The notes under the pieces: generated by a model
Told to the model about the DNA's origin: nothing
The model's database searches: none
What the model saw: the letters and a program-made list of their open reading frames with translations, nothing else
Assembly (NCBI GenBank): GCA_023231475.1
Contig: JALJEE010002345.1
Coordinates: forward strand, 1-64,000
Source: Seison nebaliae
Taxonomy: Eukaryota > Rotifera > Pararotatoria > Seisonacea > Seisonidae
Direction: 5' to 3'
DNA: 64,000 bases
Made by a program: the position numbers and the translations under genes
Shown: positions 21,704 through 32,020 of the stretch, in pieces
Layout of the letters: every line of letters begins with the position of its first letter
Position numbering within the stretch: position 1 is the stretch's first letter

Positions 21704-23656
21704 ATGATGGAGAAGAATAAGGAATGTGTATTTCAACAGGAGATTATCATCAAATATGTTCCGTCCATTTCGAGTAGTGAGGAATTACGACGTAAAATCA
21801 TCGTCTCCGTTTTCATTGTGACACATGCAAATCGGAAAGAATTATTCATTCGATTGACAGATGATATCGATCCATTCTTCCTTTATACATTGACATTGGA
21901 TGAAAATGATTTCCAACAAATCAAATCCAATCAAGGATTACTCGTCGATTTTTTAAGTTTCCCACAGAAATTTATTGAATTGCTCAATTTGTGCATCGAA
22001 AATCAAAATATCAATCCACCCAAATTCCAATTACAATTATTGGTAAATGAGAATGGATCGTTGAATGTGGTGGAGATCAATCCATTCAAACATCTCACAC
22101 ATTTATCGTTGTTGTTATTGAATGGTAATGATACGGAAGTGAAAATATATTTGGCGGAATGTTTGACGAAATTGAAGGAAGAAAATCGTCTTCAACGGAA
22201 GGAGAAGAATGAATTGCATGAGAAAATGATGGGAGAATATGAAATGTTGAATGAGAAATTGAAAACGATTCAGAAGGAACGAGATTCATTCGAAAAAGAA
22301 TATTTATTGTCGAAAGACGCATTTGAAATGAAATTGGAAAAACATCAGAATGAAGATCGAAATACAATTTTTGAATTAAGAAATGAATTGACGAAGAGAT
22401 TACAAGAGCAGAAGGAAACGATTGAGAATGAACAGAAAAATCGAATGACGAGTTTGGAGAAGGAGAAGAAATATTTCGAGGAGAAATGCGAGAAATGTAT
22501 AAAACGATCGAATTTGATGGAGGATGAATTAAATGGATTGAAATCAAAAGAGAAAAGTTTAATGAGTGAGAATGATCGAATTAATTTGGAATTGAGTCAA
22601 ATGAAGAATGAGAAGAAATGTATCAATAATGAACAACAAACGAAAGATAAAGCGATGAATCATATTCGTACAAGAGTCGCCGTTCTTGAAGAGGAGACGA
22701 AACATAAAGATATGTTGATCGAACGTTTAAATGAACAATTGGAAGCGGAAAAGATGAATATAAAGAAAAGTGAAGAAGCAATTGAGAGATATGTTGAAGA
22801 TATTCATCGTTCAAAGAAGAATATTAAAGAATTATCATATCAATTATTGGAGGTGAATGAGAGATTGAAAAATCAGGAATATTGTGCTACAACGAGAAAG
22901 AGTAAAATGAAATTGAAGAATGAATTAATTAAAGAGATGGAGAAAGTGATCGAAGATAATCGAACATCAATTAATCATTTGAAAATAAAAGAGAATGAAT
23001 TGAATCATGAGAAAGATGATCTCACCATCAAACTCAATCAATTACAAATTGAAGTTGAGAGTAAAGAAAGTAAATTAAACGAGGCATTGAAAACTATTGA
23101 GAGTAACGAGAAGATGTTACTCTTTTTAAATAAATCCGTTAACGAATTACAACTCAATCAAAATAAACATTCAACTCCAACAACATTAAGTAGTAAATCG
23201 AATAAGAAATTGACAAACACAACAGAAAATTCACAATTTTCAAATCGAATGAATAATCATCGAAATCGAACTCCTAATTCTCAACCGATTTCATCATCAT
23301 CGAATTGTCGCACTAATAATTCATCGAAATTCCGTCCAATGAATTCCACCACTAATCATCATCCTCTCACTTCCACCATCTCCAGTAATCTTCGATTTCC
23401 AATGCAGAAATCGAACACGTTAAATAACTTGAAGAATGATGGAATTGATATTGCACATTCAAAGGATTCGATCGATCCACAATACTTTCAACCAGCCAAA
23501 GATCAACAACAATCGACAAAAGAACCTTTCGATGCGGTACTTGCACGACTTGACTTGAACAGTACGAACATAAATAATTCGAACGTTCTACCAAACACAT
23601 CGGCAACTCCCACCAATGTCCGATTGTTGGCGAAGGAATCCATATTCTTTAATTAA
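21704..23656 (+). CDS. SASS6: SAS-6 centriole cartwheel protein
   Basis: A single exon of 650 residues. The N-terminal head (about 1-155) has the SAS-6 signature: [37 protein letters not shown] and [17 protein letters not shown]. Phe128 in NPFKHLT aligns with the phenylalanine that fills the head-to-head pocket in ring assembly. Residues about 155-485 form a continuous coiled coil rich in Glu, Lys and Asn, ending in the recognisable [16 protein letters not shown] segment. The rest is a low-complexity Ser/Thr/Asn tail. SAS-6 dimers join by their heads into nine-fold rings that template centriole symmetry. The architecture is complete. First ATG at 21704 chosen; a second follows immediately. 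Confidence 0.95.
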   Translation: MMEKNKECVFQQEIIIKYVPSISSSEELRRKIIVSVFIVTHANRKELFIRLTDDIDPFFLYTLTLDENDFQQIKSNQGLLVDFLSFPQKFIELLNLCIENQNINPPKFQLQLLVNENGSLNVVEINPFKHLTHLSLLLLNGNDTEVKIYLAECLTKLKEENRLQRKEKNELHEKMMGEYEMLNEKLKTIQKERDSFEKEYLLSKDAFEMKLEKHQNEDRNTIFELRNELTKRLQEQKETIENEQKNRMTSLEKEKKYFEEKCEKCIKRSNLMEDELNGLKSKEKSLMSENDRINLELSQMKNEKKCINNEQQTKDKAMNHIRTRVAVLEEETKHKDMLIERLNEQLEAEKMNIKKSEEAIERYVEDIHRSKKNIKELSYQLLEVNERLKNQEYCATTRKSKMKLKNELIKEMEKVIEDNRTSINHLKIKENELNHEKDDLTIKLNQLQIEVESKESKLNEALKTIESNEKMLLFLNKSVNELQLNQNKHSTPTTLSSKSNKKLTNTTENSQFSNRMNNHRNRTPNSQPISSSSNCRTNNSSKFRPMNSTTNHHPLTSTISSNLRFPMQKSNTLNNLKNDGIDIAHSKDSIDPQYFQPAKDQQQSTKEPFDAVLARLDLNSTNINNSNVLPNTSATPTNVRLLAKESIFFN

Positions 23657-23747
23657 TTCTTTTCTTTCTATTCAAGTCTAATTTTCATTCCAAAATTCAA
23701 TTTTTTCAATATTTCTCCCAAATAATTCCCAAATAATCTCATTTTTA

Positions 23748-23777
23748 TTCTCTTTCTCTCTCTCTCTCTCTCTCTTC
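23748..23777. repeat. CT microsatellite
   Basis: A run of CT dinucleotides between SAS-6 and anamorsin, about 45 bases before the anamorsin start codon, possibly in its 5-prime untranslated region. Confidence 0.85.
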
Positions 23778-23820
23778 TTTTTAGAATTTGCGGAAATCTA
23801 ATTTTTTAATATTTACAGAA

Positions 23821-24826
23821 ATGACTAAACTTGTTGAATTGTTAACGAGTTTAACAGGAAAATTTAATGATAAAAAAATTTTATTGGTTTGGAATGATCA
23901 ATCGATGATTGATGAGATAAAATCGAATAATATTTCAAATGTTCATTTTGAGAATTATTCGCTGGTGAAAGAAAGTTAGGAAAATGATCGAAAATTTATA
24001 TTTTTTAATTTTATTATTTAATTCAATTTTTCATATTAAGATAAAAATCAATCATTTTATGATATCGGCATATTGACAATAAAAGAGAAAGAGGAAATAA
24101 TAGATTTGTGTGACATACTCGAACATATGGGAAAGATATTGAAGGAGACTTCACTTCTCGTATTAGTGGGAGAGGATTTGAGAGATTATAAAGAATCGCC
24201 CATCATTCCTACTTTAGGCTACTCTCATTTAACAGAAGAGATGAAAGAAGAATATTCTTGTATCGATTCTGAAAAATTTCTTCTTTTCACTTCACCTAAA
24301 CGATTAATTCTAAGAACGATTGATGGTAAAATTATTGAGAATAGTTTGATTTATTTTCAATTAATTTTTCATAAATTCAAATTTCAGAGAGAAATTTATG
24401 GAATTTGGAATCGAATGAATTGATCGATGAAGATGATTTATTGAACGATGACGATTTAAAAAAACCGATAGAAAGTCTCATAAAATTCATTCAAATTTAA
24501 TAATTTAATTTCAATGAATTTTCAGACGATTGTAATATACCAGAAGCGAAGACGAAAAGACGTGCTTGTAAAAATTGCACTTGTGGTCTCGCCGAAGAGT
24601 TGGAGAAAGAAGCAACAAATATACCAATCGCTAAATCTTCATGTGGCAATGTTTGTTTTCATGTATGTCTTCCTAAAATTCATTTTCTTCATCAAAAAAA
24701 AAGTGTTCATTAGGTGATGCATTCCGTTGTGCGGCATGTCCATATTTGGGACAGCCTCCATTCAAGATGGGCGAAGAGCCGGAAATAACGATCAAATCTG
24801 ACGGTGTAGTTAAATTGGAATTGTGA
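23821..24826 (+). CDS. CIAPIN1: Anamorsin (CIAPIN1/Dre2), Fe-S assembly protein
   Basis: Exons 23821-23974, 24041-24343, 24388-24474, 24526-24650 and 24704-24826 give 263 residues. The N-terminal half is the divergent methyltransferase-like domain. An acidic linker follows ([17 protein letters not shown]), then the first cluster motif (C..ACKNCTC) and GLAEELEKE. The last motif is [15 protein letters not shown], a CX2C-X7-CX2C pair, followed by PYLGQPPFK. Anamorsin accepts electrons from NDOR1 for cytosolic iron-sulfur protein assembly. The last intron must run from 24651 to 24703. The tempting GTATGT donor further on would put an extra residue in the Cys motif and break the frame, whereas the chosen junction restores it exactly. 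All eight cluster cysteines are present. Confidence 0.94.
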
Positions 24827-25190
24827 GTGAGAGATTGTAATTAAATAAATTATTTGAACTGAAACTCTTGAACGTTTTATGTTAATGCGTCGAATGGGAA
24901 GTTGTTGTAGTAGTTTAAAATAAATGATTAAGGAATTCCTACATGATTTTTCAAAATCTAAATGAAAATTATCTGACGAATAAATTTCGAAATATAATCA
25001 TCCTTTGGACAACGTTGTTGTGAGCAAGAACAACGAAGGAACTTTAATAATATTTGATTCTTTCTATTTACATATCAATCTGACATAAAATGTAAATAGG
25101 TAAAAGCGGAAAGTTATTCACACATTCTCCCATAAATTTCAATTGATATACGTACACATATTTTCCTTTTGAATGTTCTTCAACTGAAAG
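24827..25190. other. Intergenic, aminopeptidase promoter region
   Basis: AT-rich spacer between two plus-strand genes. No gene or clear TATA element identified. Confidence 0.5.
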
Positions 25191-28100
25191 ATGAAGCATT
25201 CGCATGAATTAAAACATTCTCCTTTCACCGGTCCCGGTACCTTACCAATGGAACACAAATCTACAACCAATGTCTTCGCTCGTTATCGTGAGAAGATGAA
25301 GGACAATCCTATAATCATATTATTAATCCTCATCATTTTTGGTATGGCAATCTCTTTGTTTACCATATCAGCTTTGTTTCATATCGAGAAACAAGATAAT
25401 GATCGATATCGTTTAGACAGACTAACAAGTACAAAGCCCATCATAACTGAAACAACAGAACATAGTCCAGAAATCACAACTACAACTCTTCCATCCACTA
25501 CAACAAAATCCATCGAATATTTGATGTGTGAACATTGTGAACCGAAATATTACGATCTTCGAATTCTACCTGTAATTGATAAATCGGAATTCTTCGGAAT
25601 AGTCACCATATTCTTCGATCGTCGTTACGAATACAGTTAATCAATTCATATATATTTTCATATTCATCTATATATATATATATGTATATATGATTTTTTT
25701 TTTCTCAAAGGAGATTATGTGACATTGAATATGAAGGAACTTGAAATTTATGATGATGAAATTTCTCTTACACAATGTGATGCCGGACTGAAAGATACGA
25801 ATTTCGATACAATGAATTGTACAGTGAACGCTATGGTTTTTTGACACTTAACAAATAAATGATTTCGTTAAATACATTTTCGTTTTAGGAGGCAGGAAGT
25901 GAAATAATAAAAAATGAAGCAAATCAAATTTTGTCAATGAAACTAAAAGACAGTTTCAAAGTCAGTGGACAACTGTTTCGAATAGATGTCGTTTTCTCCG
26001 GAAAGTTTCGTGGTCTCGTTGGAATGTATGGCAGCGAATACCAAATCGGAAATGAAACGAAGTTCCCAATTTTTCCATTTAGTCAACACTCTCATTTCTT
26101 GATAATTAGACATGTAATTTCAACAAAATTCGAACCGTCAGATGCTCGAAAAGCATTTCCATGTTTCGATGAACCGAATAAAAAAGCAAAATTCAAAATT
26201 ACTATCGGCAGATTACCTGAATATAACACCAGATCAAATATGGAAATGGAAGTTTAAATTTTAAGAGATTTCTTCTAAATTCCATTTGATAGTCGACCGT
26301 TCCGATAAGTGAAATAGTCAGTGACGAGTTAGCTCAAAAAATGCCGGTTGAAAATCTTCAAAATTACGTTGCCGATGTCTATAACGTGAGCGTACCGATG
26401 AGTACGTATCTAGTGGAGATGATGGTGAGTCAATATGAGACGAAAACTCATCCAACTGATGAAAGAGTTTTTCCTTCAATTTCACTTACAAAATAATTCA
26501 AACTAAAAAATTCAATTTTTTTTTCAGATTTCCATTTATGCTGATAAATTCCATTTGGATGCAGGTTTGGGAGATTTCGCTTTGGATATCGCTGGAAAAG
26601 TGTTGGCGTTCTATGAGAATAGATTTGGTATCAAATACGTTTTACCTAAATTAGGTTGAATTTTAATATATTATTAAAAAAAAAATTATTATTATTATTA
26701 TCATTTCTCACCGTTTATTAATAGATTTGACACCAATACCAAATTTTTTTTCGGGTGCGATGGAACATTGGGGACTCATCACTTTCAGAGAAACGGCTCT
26801 TCTTTTCGATAATGAAACGGCGACTACTACGAGCAAATTTTATGTTGCTCGAGTTGTTGCTCATGAAATTTCCCATATGGTTAATTTAAATTTTCATTTA
26901 TATGAAATTCATTGAGAAATTGAAAGTGGTTTGGAAATTTAGTGACGATGGAAGATTGGCAAGATTTGTGGTTGAATGAAGGATTTGCTTCGTATATGCA
27001 ATACTTTGCCGTAGATGAAATATTTCCAGAATGGCATGTAGTTAGTTGAAATTTGTCCAATTCTATAAAATTAAAATAGTGGAATTCGTTTGTTAGTTCC
27101 ACTATTCAACGTGCGCTCAATACAGATCGTACAGCAAGTAGTGCAATTATTACTCCAGTCACTGATCTCTCAGGGTCAACGGCGATGTTCAACGCCTTAT
27201 CTTATCAGAAAGGTGGGTCATTCCTCCATATGTTACGAGAAGTCATGCCAATAAACACTTTCGACGAATGTGTCAATGTTAATCTTCTCATTATCTCAAT
27301 TTCTTCCATTCATTTTTTCACAGTTATATTTAAATGATAACAAATTTGGCAACGCAAATTACGATGATTTTCTAATTTATATGAGTGTGGGCAACAGTTG
27401 TTGGAATGCAACTTTAGAACAAGTACGAGAAAATGTGAATTATAAATTATTTATGAAAAAACTTTTTGATGAAATTACTATCCCAACTTTTGCAAATAAT
27501 TATTTGTTTAAGAAACATTTTCCTGTTCTCACAATCAACAACGATGATGATATTATTGAATTTGATCAATTGGATGTGTTCGGAGATAAACACGCAACAC
27601 AATGGTATGTTCCTCTCATTTGCTACTCGGACAATAGTGGTAATGGACAAGAATTAAGATATTGGTTGAGAAATCCATCGATGAGTATTCAGGATGTAGG
27701 TTTGAAGAAATCGTTGAAATGTAATATTCGTTCGTCATCCTACCAAGTCATCTATTACAAACAAGTGAAAGATATTTGTGAGGGAATTGAGAGAGACATA
27801 TATGATTTGAAAGATTACCAAAATCTCCTTTATGATTCATTCATATTAGCCGAAGTGAACAATCGGATGGTTCACCGACCAGAAAAAATGAATAATTATG
27901 AAAGACCGTTTGCAATGACGTCGGTGTTAGTGGGGAACTTTTTGAAAAAAGTGGATAAAGACGAAAAATATTTCATCTATTCAACCATTCGCAATCAACT
28001 TCGTCGATTGTTTAGAAAGACAAGATATCGAGAAGCTGGAAAGAATTTAACTGTTCGATTTCTTTTTCTTTTCAACATCTCTTCATTTCGCTTAGACTAT

Positions 28101-29152
28101 GTACCTCGATCTTTTGGAAGGTGTCTATGAGAAAGTTCCACCGTTCCAAGTGAAAACGAAGGAAGAATATGATAATTTATCGTTCTTGGATAAGTTTCTT
28201 TTTATCTTCCTTTTCTTTTACTTCTAACACCGTTTTCTTATCAGAAAATTACAGACAGATATTACGAGCGATGCTTGTCTGTTTGGAAATGAAGTTTGTA
28301 TAGAGAAAGCTATCGAACTTGTTACTAACAATGAAACATTTGAAAAGTTTCCTTTTTGCATATTCTCATACTAAATTCTTTATACTTTATTTAATTTATG
28401 AAATTATTTTACTTTAGTATATTACCAATCTATCGTTACACAACATTTCGAACTTTTTTCATGAATATCAATAAAACATTAACAACGGAATATTTTCAAA
28501 TATTCTTCAAAAAATATCTAACGGAAGAAGATGCAGCAGTAAAAGAAGAATATTTTGCCGCTCTTTGTTTCATGGAAGACAAATATTTGCTCAATACGTT
28601 ATAATCATTCTATAATCTCATTTATCTAACATTCTAATCCAGCTTAATCAAATTAATAACAAAACGGACTGATATTGTCAGCGAACAAAATGTTTTTAGT
28701 TTCCTTTCTCTCATATCAAGTGGAACTGCGATCGGACAAAACTTAGTATGGAGATATATCGAAGATAATTGGTTGGAACTAGTCAGAAAGTTCGTCAGTT
28801 ACTAAAAACAAATCCTCCTGAAAACTCTTCCAATTATTTAGATATGGAATAGATAATAGAAAATTGGGTAACTTAGTTTATGATGTGACAAGTACGTTCG
28901 ATGACTACAGTAAATACTTCGAAGTTTTCCTTCTTATTATTTTTTATCTTTTCGAAGTATATTTTTGAAAAATAGGTCCAAAAATTTTTCAAATCTTATC
29001 CAAATGCCGGTGCTGGAAAGAAGAAACGTGAACAAGCGCTAAAACAAATTTCTAACAATTTTATATGGATTACAACATACGAAAAGCAATTGAACAGTTT
29101 AACAGAAAATTATCTAAATGAGAACGATTATTTGAAAGATAAATGTATTTAA
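25191..29152 (+). CDS. Membrane aminopeptidase, M1 family (aminopeptidase N-like)
   Basis: Sixteen exons start at 25191, 25711, 25889, 26110, 26293, 26528, 26725, 26927, 27080, 27324, 28096, 28245, 28418, 28643, 28842 and 28976. They end at 25635, 25835, 26061, 26251, 26424, 26654, 26879, 27037 (or 27040), 27277, 28052, 28193, 28346, 28597, 28789, 28923 and 29152. The product is about 1,040 residues. It is type II: cytoplasmic N-terminus, membrane helix near 38-62 ([17 protein letters not shown]), then a Thr-rich stalk. The zinc site HEISH (428-432) has its third ligand at Glu451 in LWLNEGF, and the catalytic Tyr is in SYQKGGS. The exopeptidase motif reads GAMEHWGL rather than GAMENWGL. The ERAP1-type C-terminal domain is complete. 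Such enzymes trim N-terminal residues from peptides outside the cell. Intron 26062-26109 is in frame without a stop and was removed on homology. Confidence 0.92.
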
Positions 29153-29307
29153 GTACAATTATTTCCTCCCCCAATTTTACTTAACTAACAGTAAATATAC
29201 ATATTTACTCTTACTAATCTACTTACAATTAGAGAAAACAAATAAAGACTTATTAAATTTTTTTAATTTTAATTTTTTATTAAATAATAATTCAATATGT
29301 GCATTCA

Positions 29308-30060
29308 TCATTTCCAAAGAGGCAAGCATCGCTCGTAATATTTGTCTGTAATTTTCTGATAGAGAAGTAGAAGGAGGAAGATAAAAAGAAACTTATCCAA
29401 GAACGATAAATTATCATATTCATCCTTCGTTTCCACTTGGAACGGTGGAACTTTCTCATAGACACTTTCCAAAAGATCGAGATACATAGTCTAACAAGAC
29501 AAAATCATCCACGTGCCACTCACCGATCAAAATAAAAAAAGTACCAAAAGATGTGGCATTATTTTTTATCAAGGAATATGTTATTTTTAAGGGCAGCCGG
29601 GCCCAAATATGTGCACTAATATAATTATTTCGATGTTTAATAATGTTAAAAAAGAAGGTAGGCTTGCATATTTAGTGTAGTGCGGTAAATTAATGCACAT
29701 ATTTGGGCACGGTTGCCCTTAAAAATAACATATTCCTTGATGAAAAATAATGCCACATCTTTAGGTGTTTTTTTATTTTGATCGGTGGGCGAAATGGAGA
29801 GATGTTGAAAAGAAAAAGAAATCGAACAGTTAAATTCTTTCCAGCTTCTCGATATCTTGTCTTTCTAAACAATCGACGAAGTTGGTTGCAAATGGTTGAA
29901 TAGATGAAATATTTTTCGTCTTTATCAACTTTTTTCAAAAAGTTCCCCACTAACACCGACGTCATTGCAAACGGTCTTTCATAATTATTCATTTTTTCTG
30001 GTCGGTGAACCATCTGATTGTTCACTTCGACTAATATGAATGAATCGTAAAGGAGATCTA
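29308..30060 (-). pseudogene. Inverted partial copy of the aminopeptidase gene
   Basis: The reverse strand matches 27829-28293 of the gene upstream: codons from [20 protein letters not shown] through REAGKNLT, the following intron, and the exon reading [18 protein letters not shown]. The intron between the exons is retained, so this is a DNA duplication and not a retrocopy. The match is high but not perfect, with a Cys for Arg change in STICNQLRR and indels in the second intron. It lacks the N-terminal two-thirds and all zinc-site exons, and is interrupted by an inserted element. It lies tail-to-tail with the parent, 155 bases past its stop codon. It cannot encode a peptidase. Confidence 0.9.
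29521..29787. mobile_element. MITE-like element with about 97-base terminal inverted repeats
   Basis: Bases 29521-29617 and 29691-29787 are near-perfect inverted repeats, starting CACCGATCAAAATAAAAAA. They include GATGTGGCATTATTTTT and GGAATATGTTATTTTTAAGG, with only a few mismatches. The 70-base centre has no coding capacity. It lies in the intron-derived part of the aminopeptidase fragment, so it entered after or during that duplication. No clean target-site duplication is visible. The extra 26 bases on the left (CAAGACAAAATC...) are absent from the parent intron and may belong to the insertion. The long stems suggest a foldback or MITE type. The superfamily is not assigned. Confidence 0.8.
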
Positions 30061-30261
30061 AATAAAATAACTACAAAAGTTGACTACCGTCTATACAACA
30101 TTTGGAAAGAATATTAATTAATTTTGACGAATAGAATAGTTAGTTAAATTTAATGAATTTTTTAAATTTAATCTATCTAATTAATGATCTATGAATCTTA
30201 TAGTTATAAAATTTTATGAATACAATTTCTTGACTTATTCGAGGAGTAAATCATTTCGTTA

Positions 30262-30520
30262 AATCGTGTGTGCGTAGCGCAGTGGTCTACGCACGTTCGA
30301 CGCATATTTGCGATATAACGTACCCTGCACCTCGATAGAGTCATATTGGGGCGTGCGTAACACAGTGGTTTATGCACGTTCCCAACGCCACAACGATGGG
30401 ACGCACGTCTCACGCAACGTAGAGATCTCTTACCACTGACCGTAGAGGAGATCGATCAAAAAATTTATCCCGACGGGAATTTCACTTAAAAAAAATCAAA
30501 ATTGAAATTGAAAAAAAACT
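30262..30520 (+). repeat. tRNA-like, SINE-like sequence with two similar modules
   Basis: Two related modules, at about 30268 and 30351, carry TAGCGCAGTGGTCTACGC and GTAACACAGTGGTTTATGC. Both resemble the RNA polymerase III A box of tRNA genes and sit in a GTGCGTA..TACGCAC hairpin. CGTTCGACGC, B-box-like, follows the first. GC content is far above the surroundings, and the stretch ends in A-rich sequence (30487-30518). No complete cloverleaf can be drawn, so it is not a tRNA gene. A tRNA-derived SINE or its remnant is the best reading. It lies just upstream of the Ser-rich orphan gene. Confidence 0.4.
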
Positions 30521-30574
30521 ATACTCATTCTTTTTCTTTTCTAGCCAGAGGGCAATCGACATTGTTTTGGGGAG

Positions 30575-30580
30575 TATAAA
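30575..30580 (+). promoter_or_regulatory. TATA box candidate
   Basis: TATAAA within GGAGTATAAATTGAGC, about 100 bases before the ATG of the Ser-rich orphan and preceded by a G-rich stretch. Position and sequence suit a core promoter, but no initiator can be fixed. Confidence 0.4.
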
Positions 30581-30676
30581 TTGAGCAAATACAGAACATA
30601 AATTTATAAAATAGACTTTTCAGTTGTCTTCTATCATTTTTTTTGTTTTTTGTTTTTTTTGATTTTCATTAAAACT

Positions 30677-31309
30677 ATGATTTGTGTAACATATGCATTT
30701 TCTTTGTTGGTCGTTTTAAGACTTCAAGATTTTTTGGTAATGGCTAAACCAATTGAATCGGATGATGATGCCTTCGATGATATTGGTCCACCACCATCAT
30801 GGTCATCTGGTGCGAGTTTTTCGTGGGATGGTGTACGTACCCCCCCCTCGGTAAGTGATTCCCCCCCTCGTGGAAATGGTGTACGTACCCCCTCGGTAAG
30901 TGATTCCCCCTCGGTAAGTGATTCCCCCCCTAGAATTGATAATATATATATGCCATCACCAGAAAGTCTTGGTGTTGATTTTAGGTCATCAACTGGATCT
31001 GCTGGTAGTTCCACCATTGATGCTTTATTGTCTGGTGATTCCGATTATTCTGATTTAGAAGGAGAATTATCCGGAAGTGAAGCAACTCTTTCAAGTGGTT
31101 CAGAATCAGGAGTTTCAGAAAAAGAGTATGAACTCCGACGAAATCCACGTGTTGATTTTGCACAATATGCGTCTTCGCCTTCCGGTTCCTTAGTATCCCA
31201 CATAAGCTCTCAATCAGTTTCAGAATCAGAAGGAGAAGGAGAAGCAGGATTCATGGATATGATAGTAGAAATTATGCAACAGCCAGAAAATATGGATAGA
31301 AATATATAA
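30677..31309 (+). CDS. Ser/Pro/Asp-rich orphan protein, possibly secreted
   Basis: A 210-residue frame from ATG at 30677. The N-terminus (CVTYAFSLLVVLRLQDFLV) is hydrophobic and could be a signal peptide or anchor. The rest is acidic and low-complexity, with a repeat GVRTPPSVSDSPP / GVRTPSVSDSP, then Ser-Gly stretches (GSESGVSEKEYELRRNP) and a Glu/Gly end. The TATA candidate lies upstream and an AATAAA lies at 31364-31369, which supports a compact transcription unit. No family is recognised. Its neighbours are a SINE-like segment and a duplication scar, so a recently born or fast-evolving gene is possible. The codons in the repeat are unusually C-rich for this DNA. Confidence 0.5.
   Translation: MICVTYAFSLLVVLRLQDFLVMAKPIESDDDAFDDIGPPPSWSSGASFSWDGVRTPPSVSDSPPRGNGVRTPSVSDSPSVSDSPPRIDNIYMPSPESLGVDFRSSTGSAGSSTIDALLSGDSDYSDLEGELSGSEATLSSGSESGVSEKEYELRRNPRVDFAQYASSPSGSLVSHISSQSVSESEGEGEAGFMDMIVEIMQQPENMDRNI
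30828..30945 (+). repeat. C-rich coding repeat with GTACGTACCCC and GGTAAGTGATTCCCC units
   Basis: Two GGTGTACGTACCCC units and three TCGGTAAGTGATTCCCC units alternate. Each of the latter carries a perfect GTAAGT, a strong 5-prime splice-site sequence, within an open frame. Copies are almost identical, so the expansion is recent. Confidence 0.85.
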
Positions 31310-32020
31310 GATTGAACATAAGAAGATATTAAGTAACTTCATCTGATAATTCATATCTTTCTCTAATAAATTCATTTTAATAACAAGTAAGTAAACATCA
31401 TATATCTAAAACATTAGTGTTCATTATATTTTCTTCTATTTCGGTTATATGTTTAACTTTGTGGTGTTGCTGCAGAAGTAACTGCATACTTGTAATTTAA
31501 CGTATCGTTATCACATCTGTGTCTAATAATAATTAGGGCTGTTCACACAAACACGAACAAACATAGACCGTTCTAGGTATAGAATTGTGATGTCTAGTTT
31601 TTGAAAAAGAGTTTGACACGAACCAAATACATTGTTCTTATCAATACCGCTCGAACGAACGGTCCAATTTCGTTCGTGAAAGCGTTCTATAGAAACTAAG
31701 AAGATAGAAAATGAAAAATAAATCAAATGACATCCATACAGTCACAGTATATGCAGTTATGAAAATAATATTTCCCGTTTTATTCTAAATATTGTGAATG
31801 CAAATTAAGAATCAAATTAGGCTGTAAATATTAGTTGTCACCAATAAAATAACCGATAATGTATCTTTGACTTATTTCTTAACAATTCTTTATTTCCAAC
31901 ATTAGAAATATATCAAGCATAGTGAAGTGTTTTCAACATTCATATTCTTACAAGATTTATACAAATTAAATTAATTCATGAAAACTATAACTGAAAAATC
32001 CATAGCTAAAAATAGATATT
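31310..32020. other. Intergenic, possible transposon relic
   Basis: No gene. At 31533 the sequence TTAGGGCTGTTCACAC resembles the end of some hAT-type elements, and ATTAGGGCTGTT recurs near 61974. No matching inverted end was found nearby, so this stays a note. Confidence 0.3.

Noticed and set aside
30268-30350. A functional tRNA gene
   Set aside because: An A-box-like part is present, but no anticodon arm, T arm or acceptor stem can be folded.
30204-30413. Minus-strand 69-residue Arg/Cys-rich frame
   Set aside because: It lies across the tRNA-like repeat modules; the odd composition reflects the GC-rich repeat.
31533-31560. hAT transposon end (TTAGGGCTGTTCACAC)
   Set aside because: No matching inverted end, target duplication or transposase fragment within reach.
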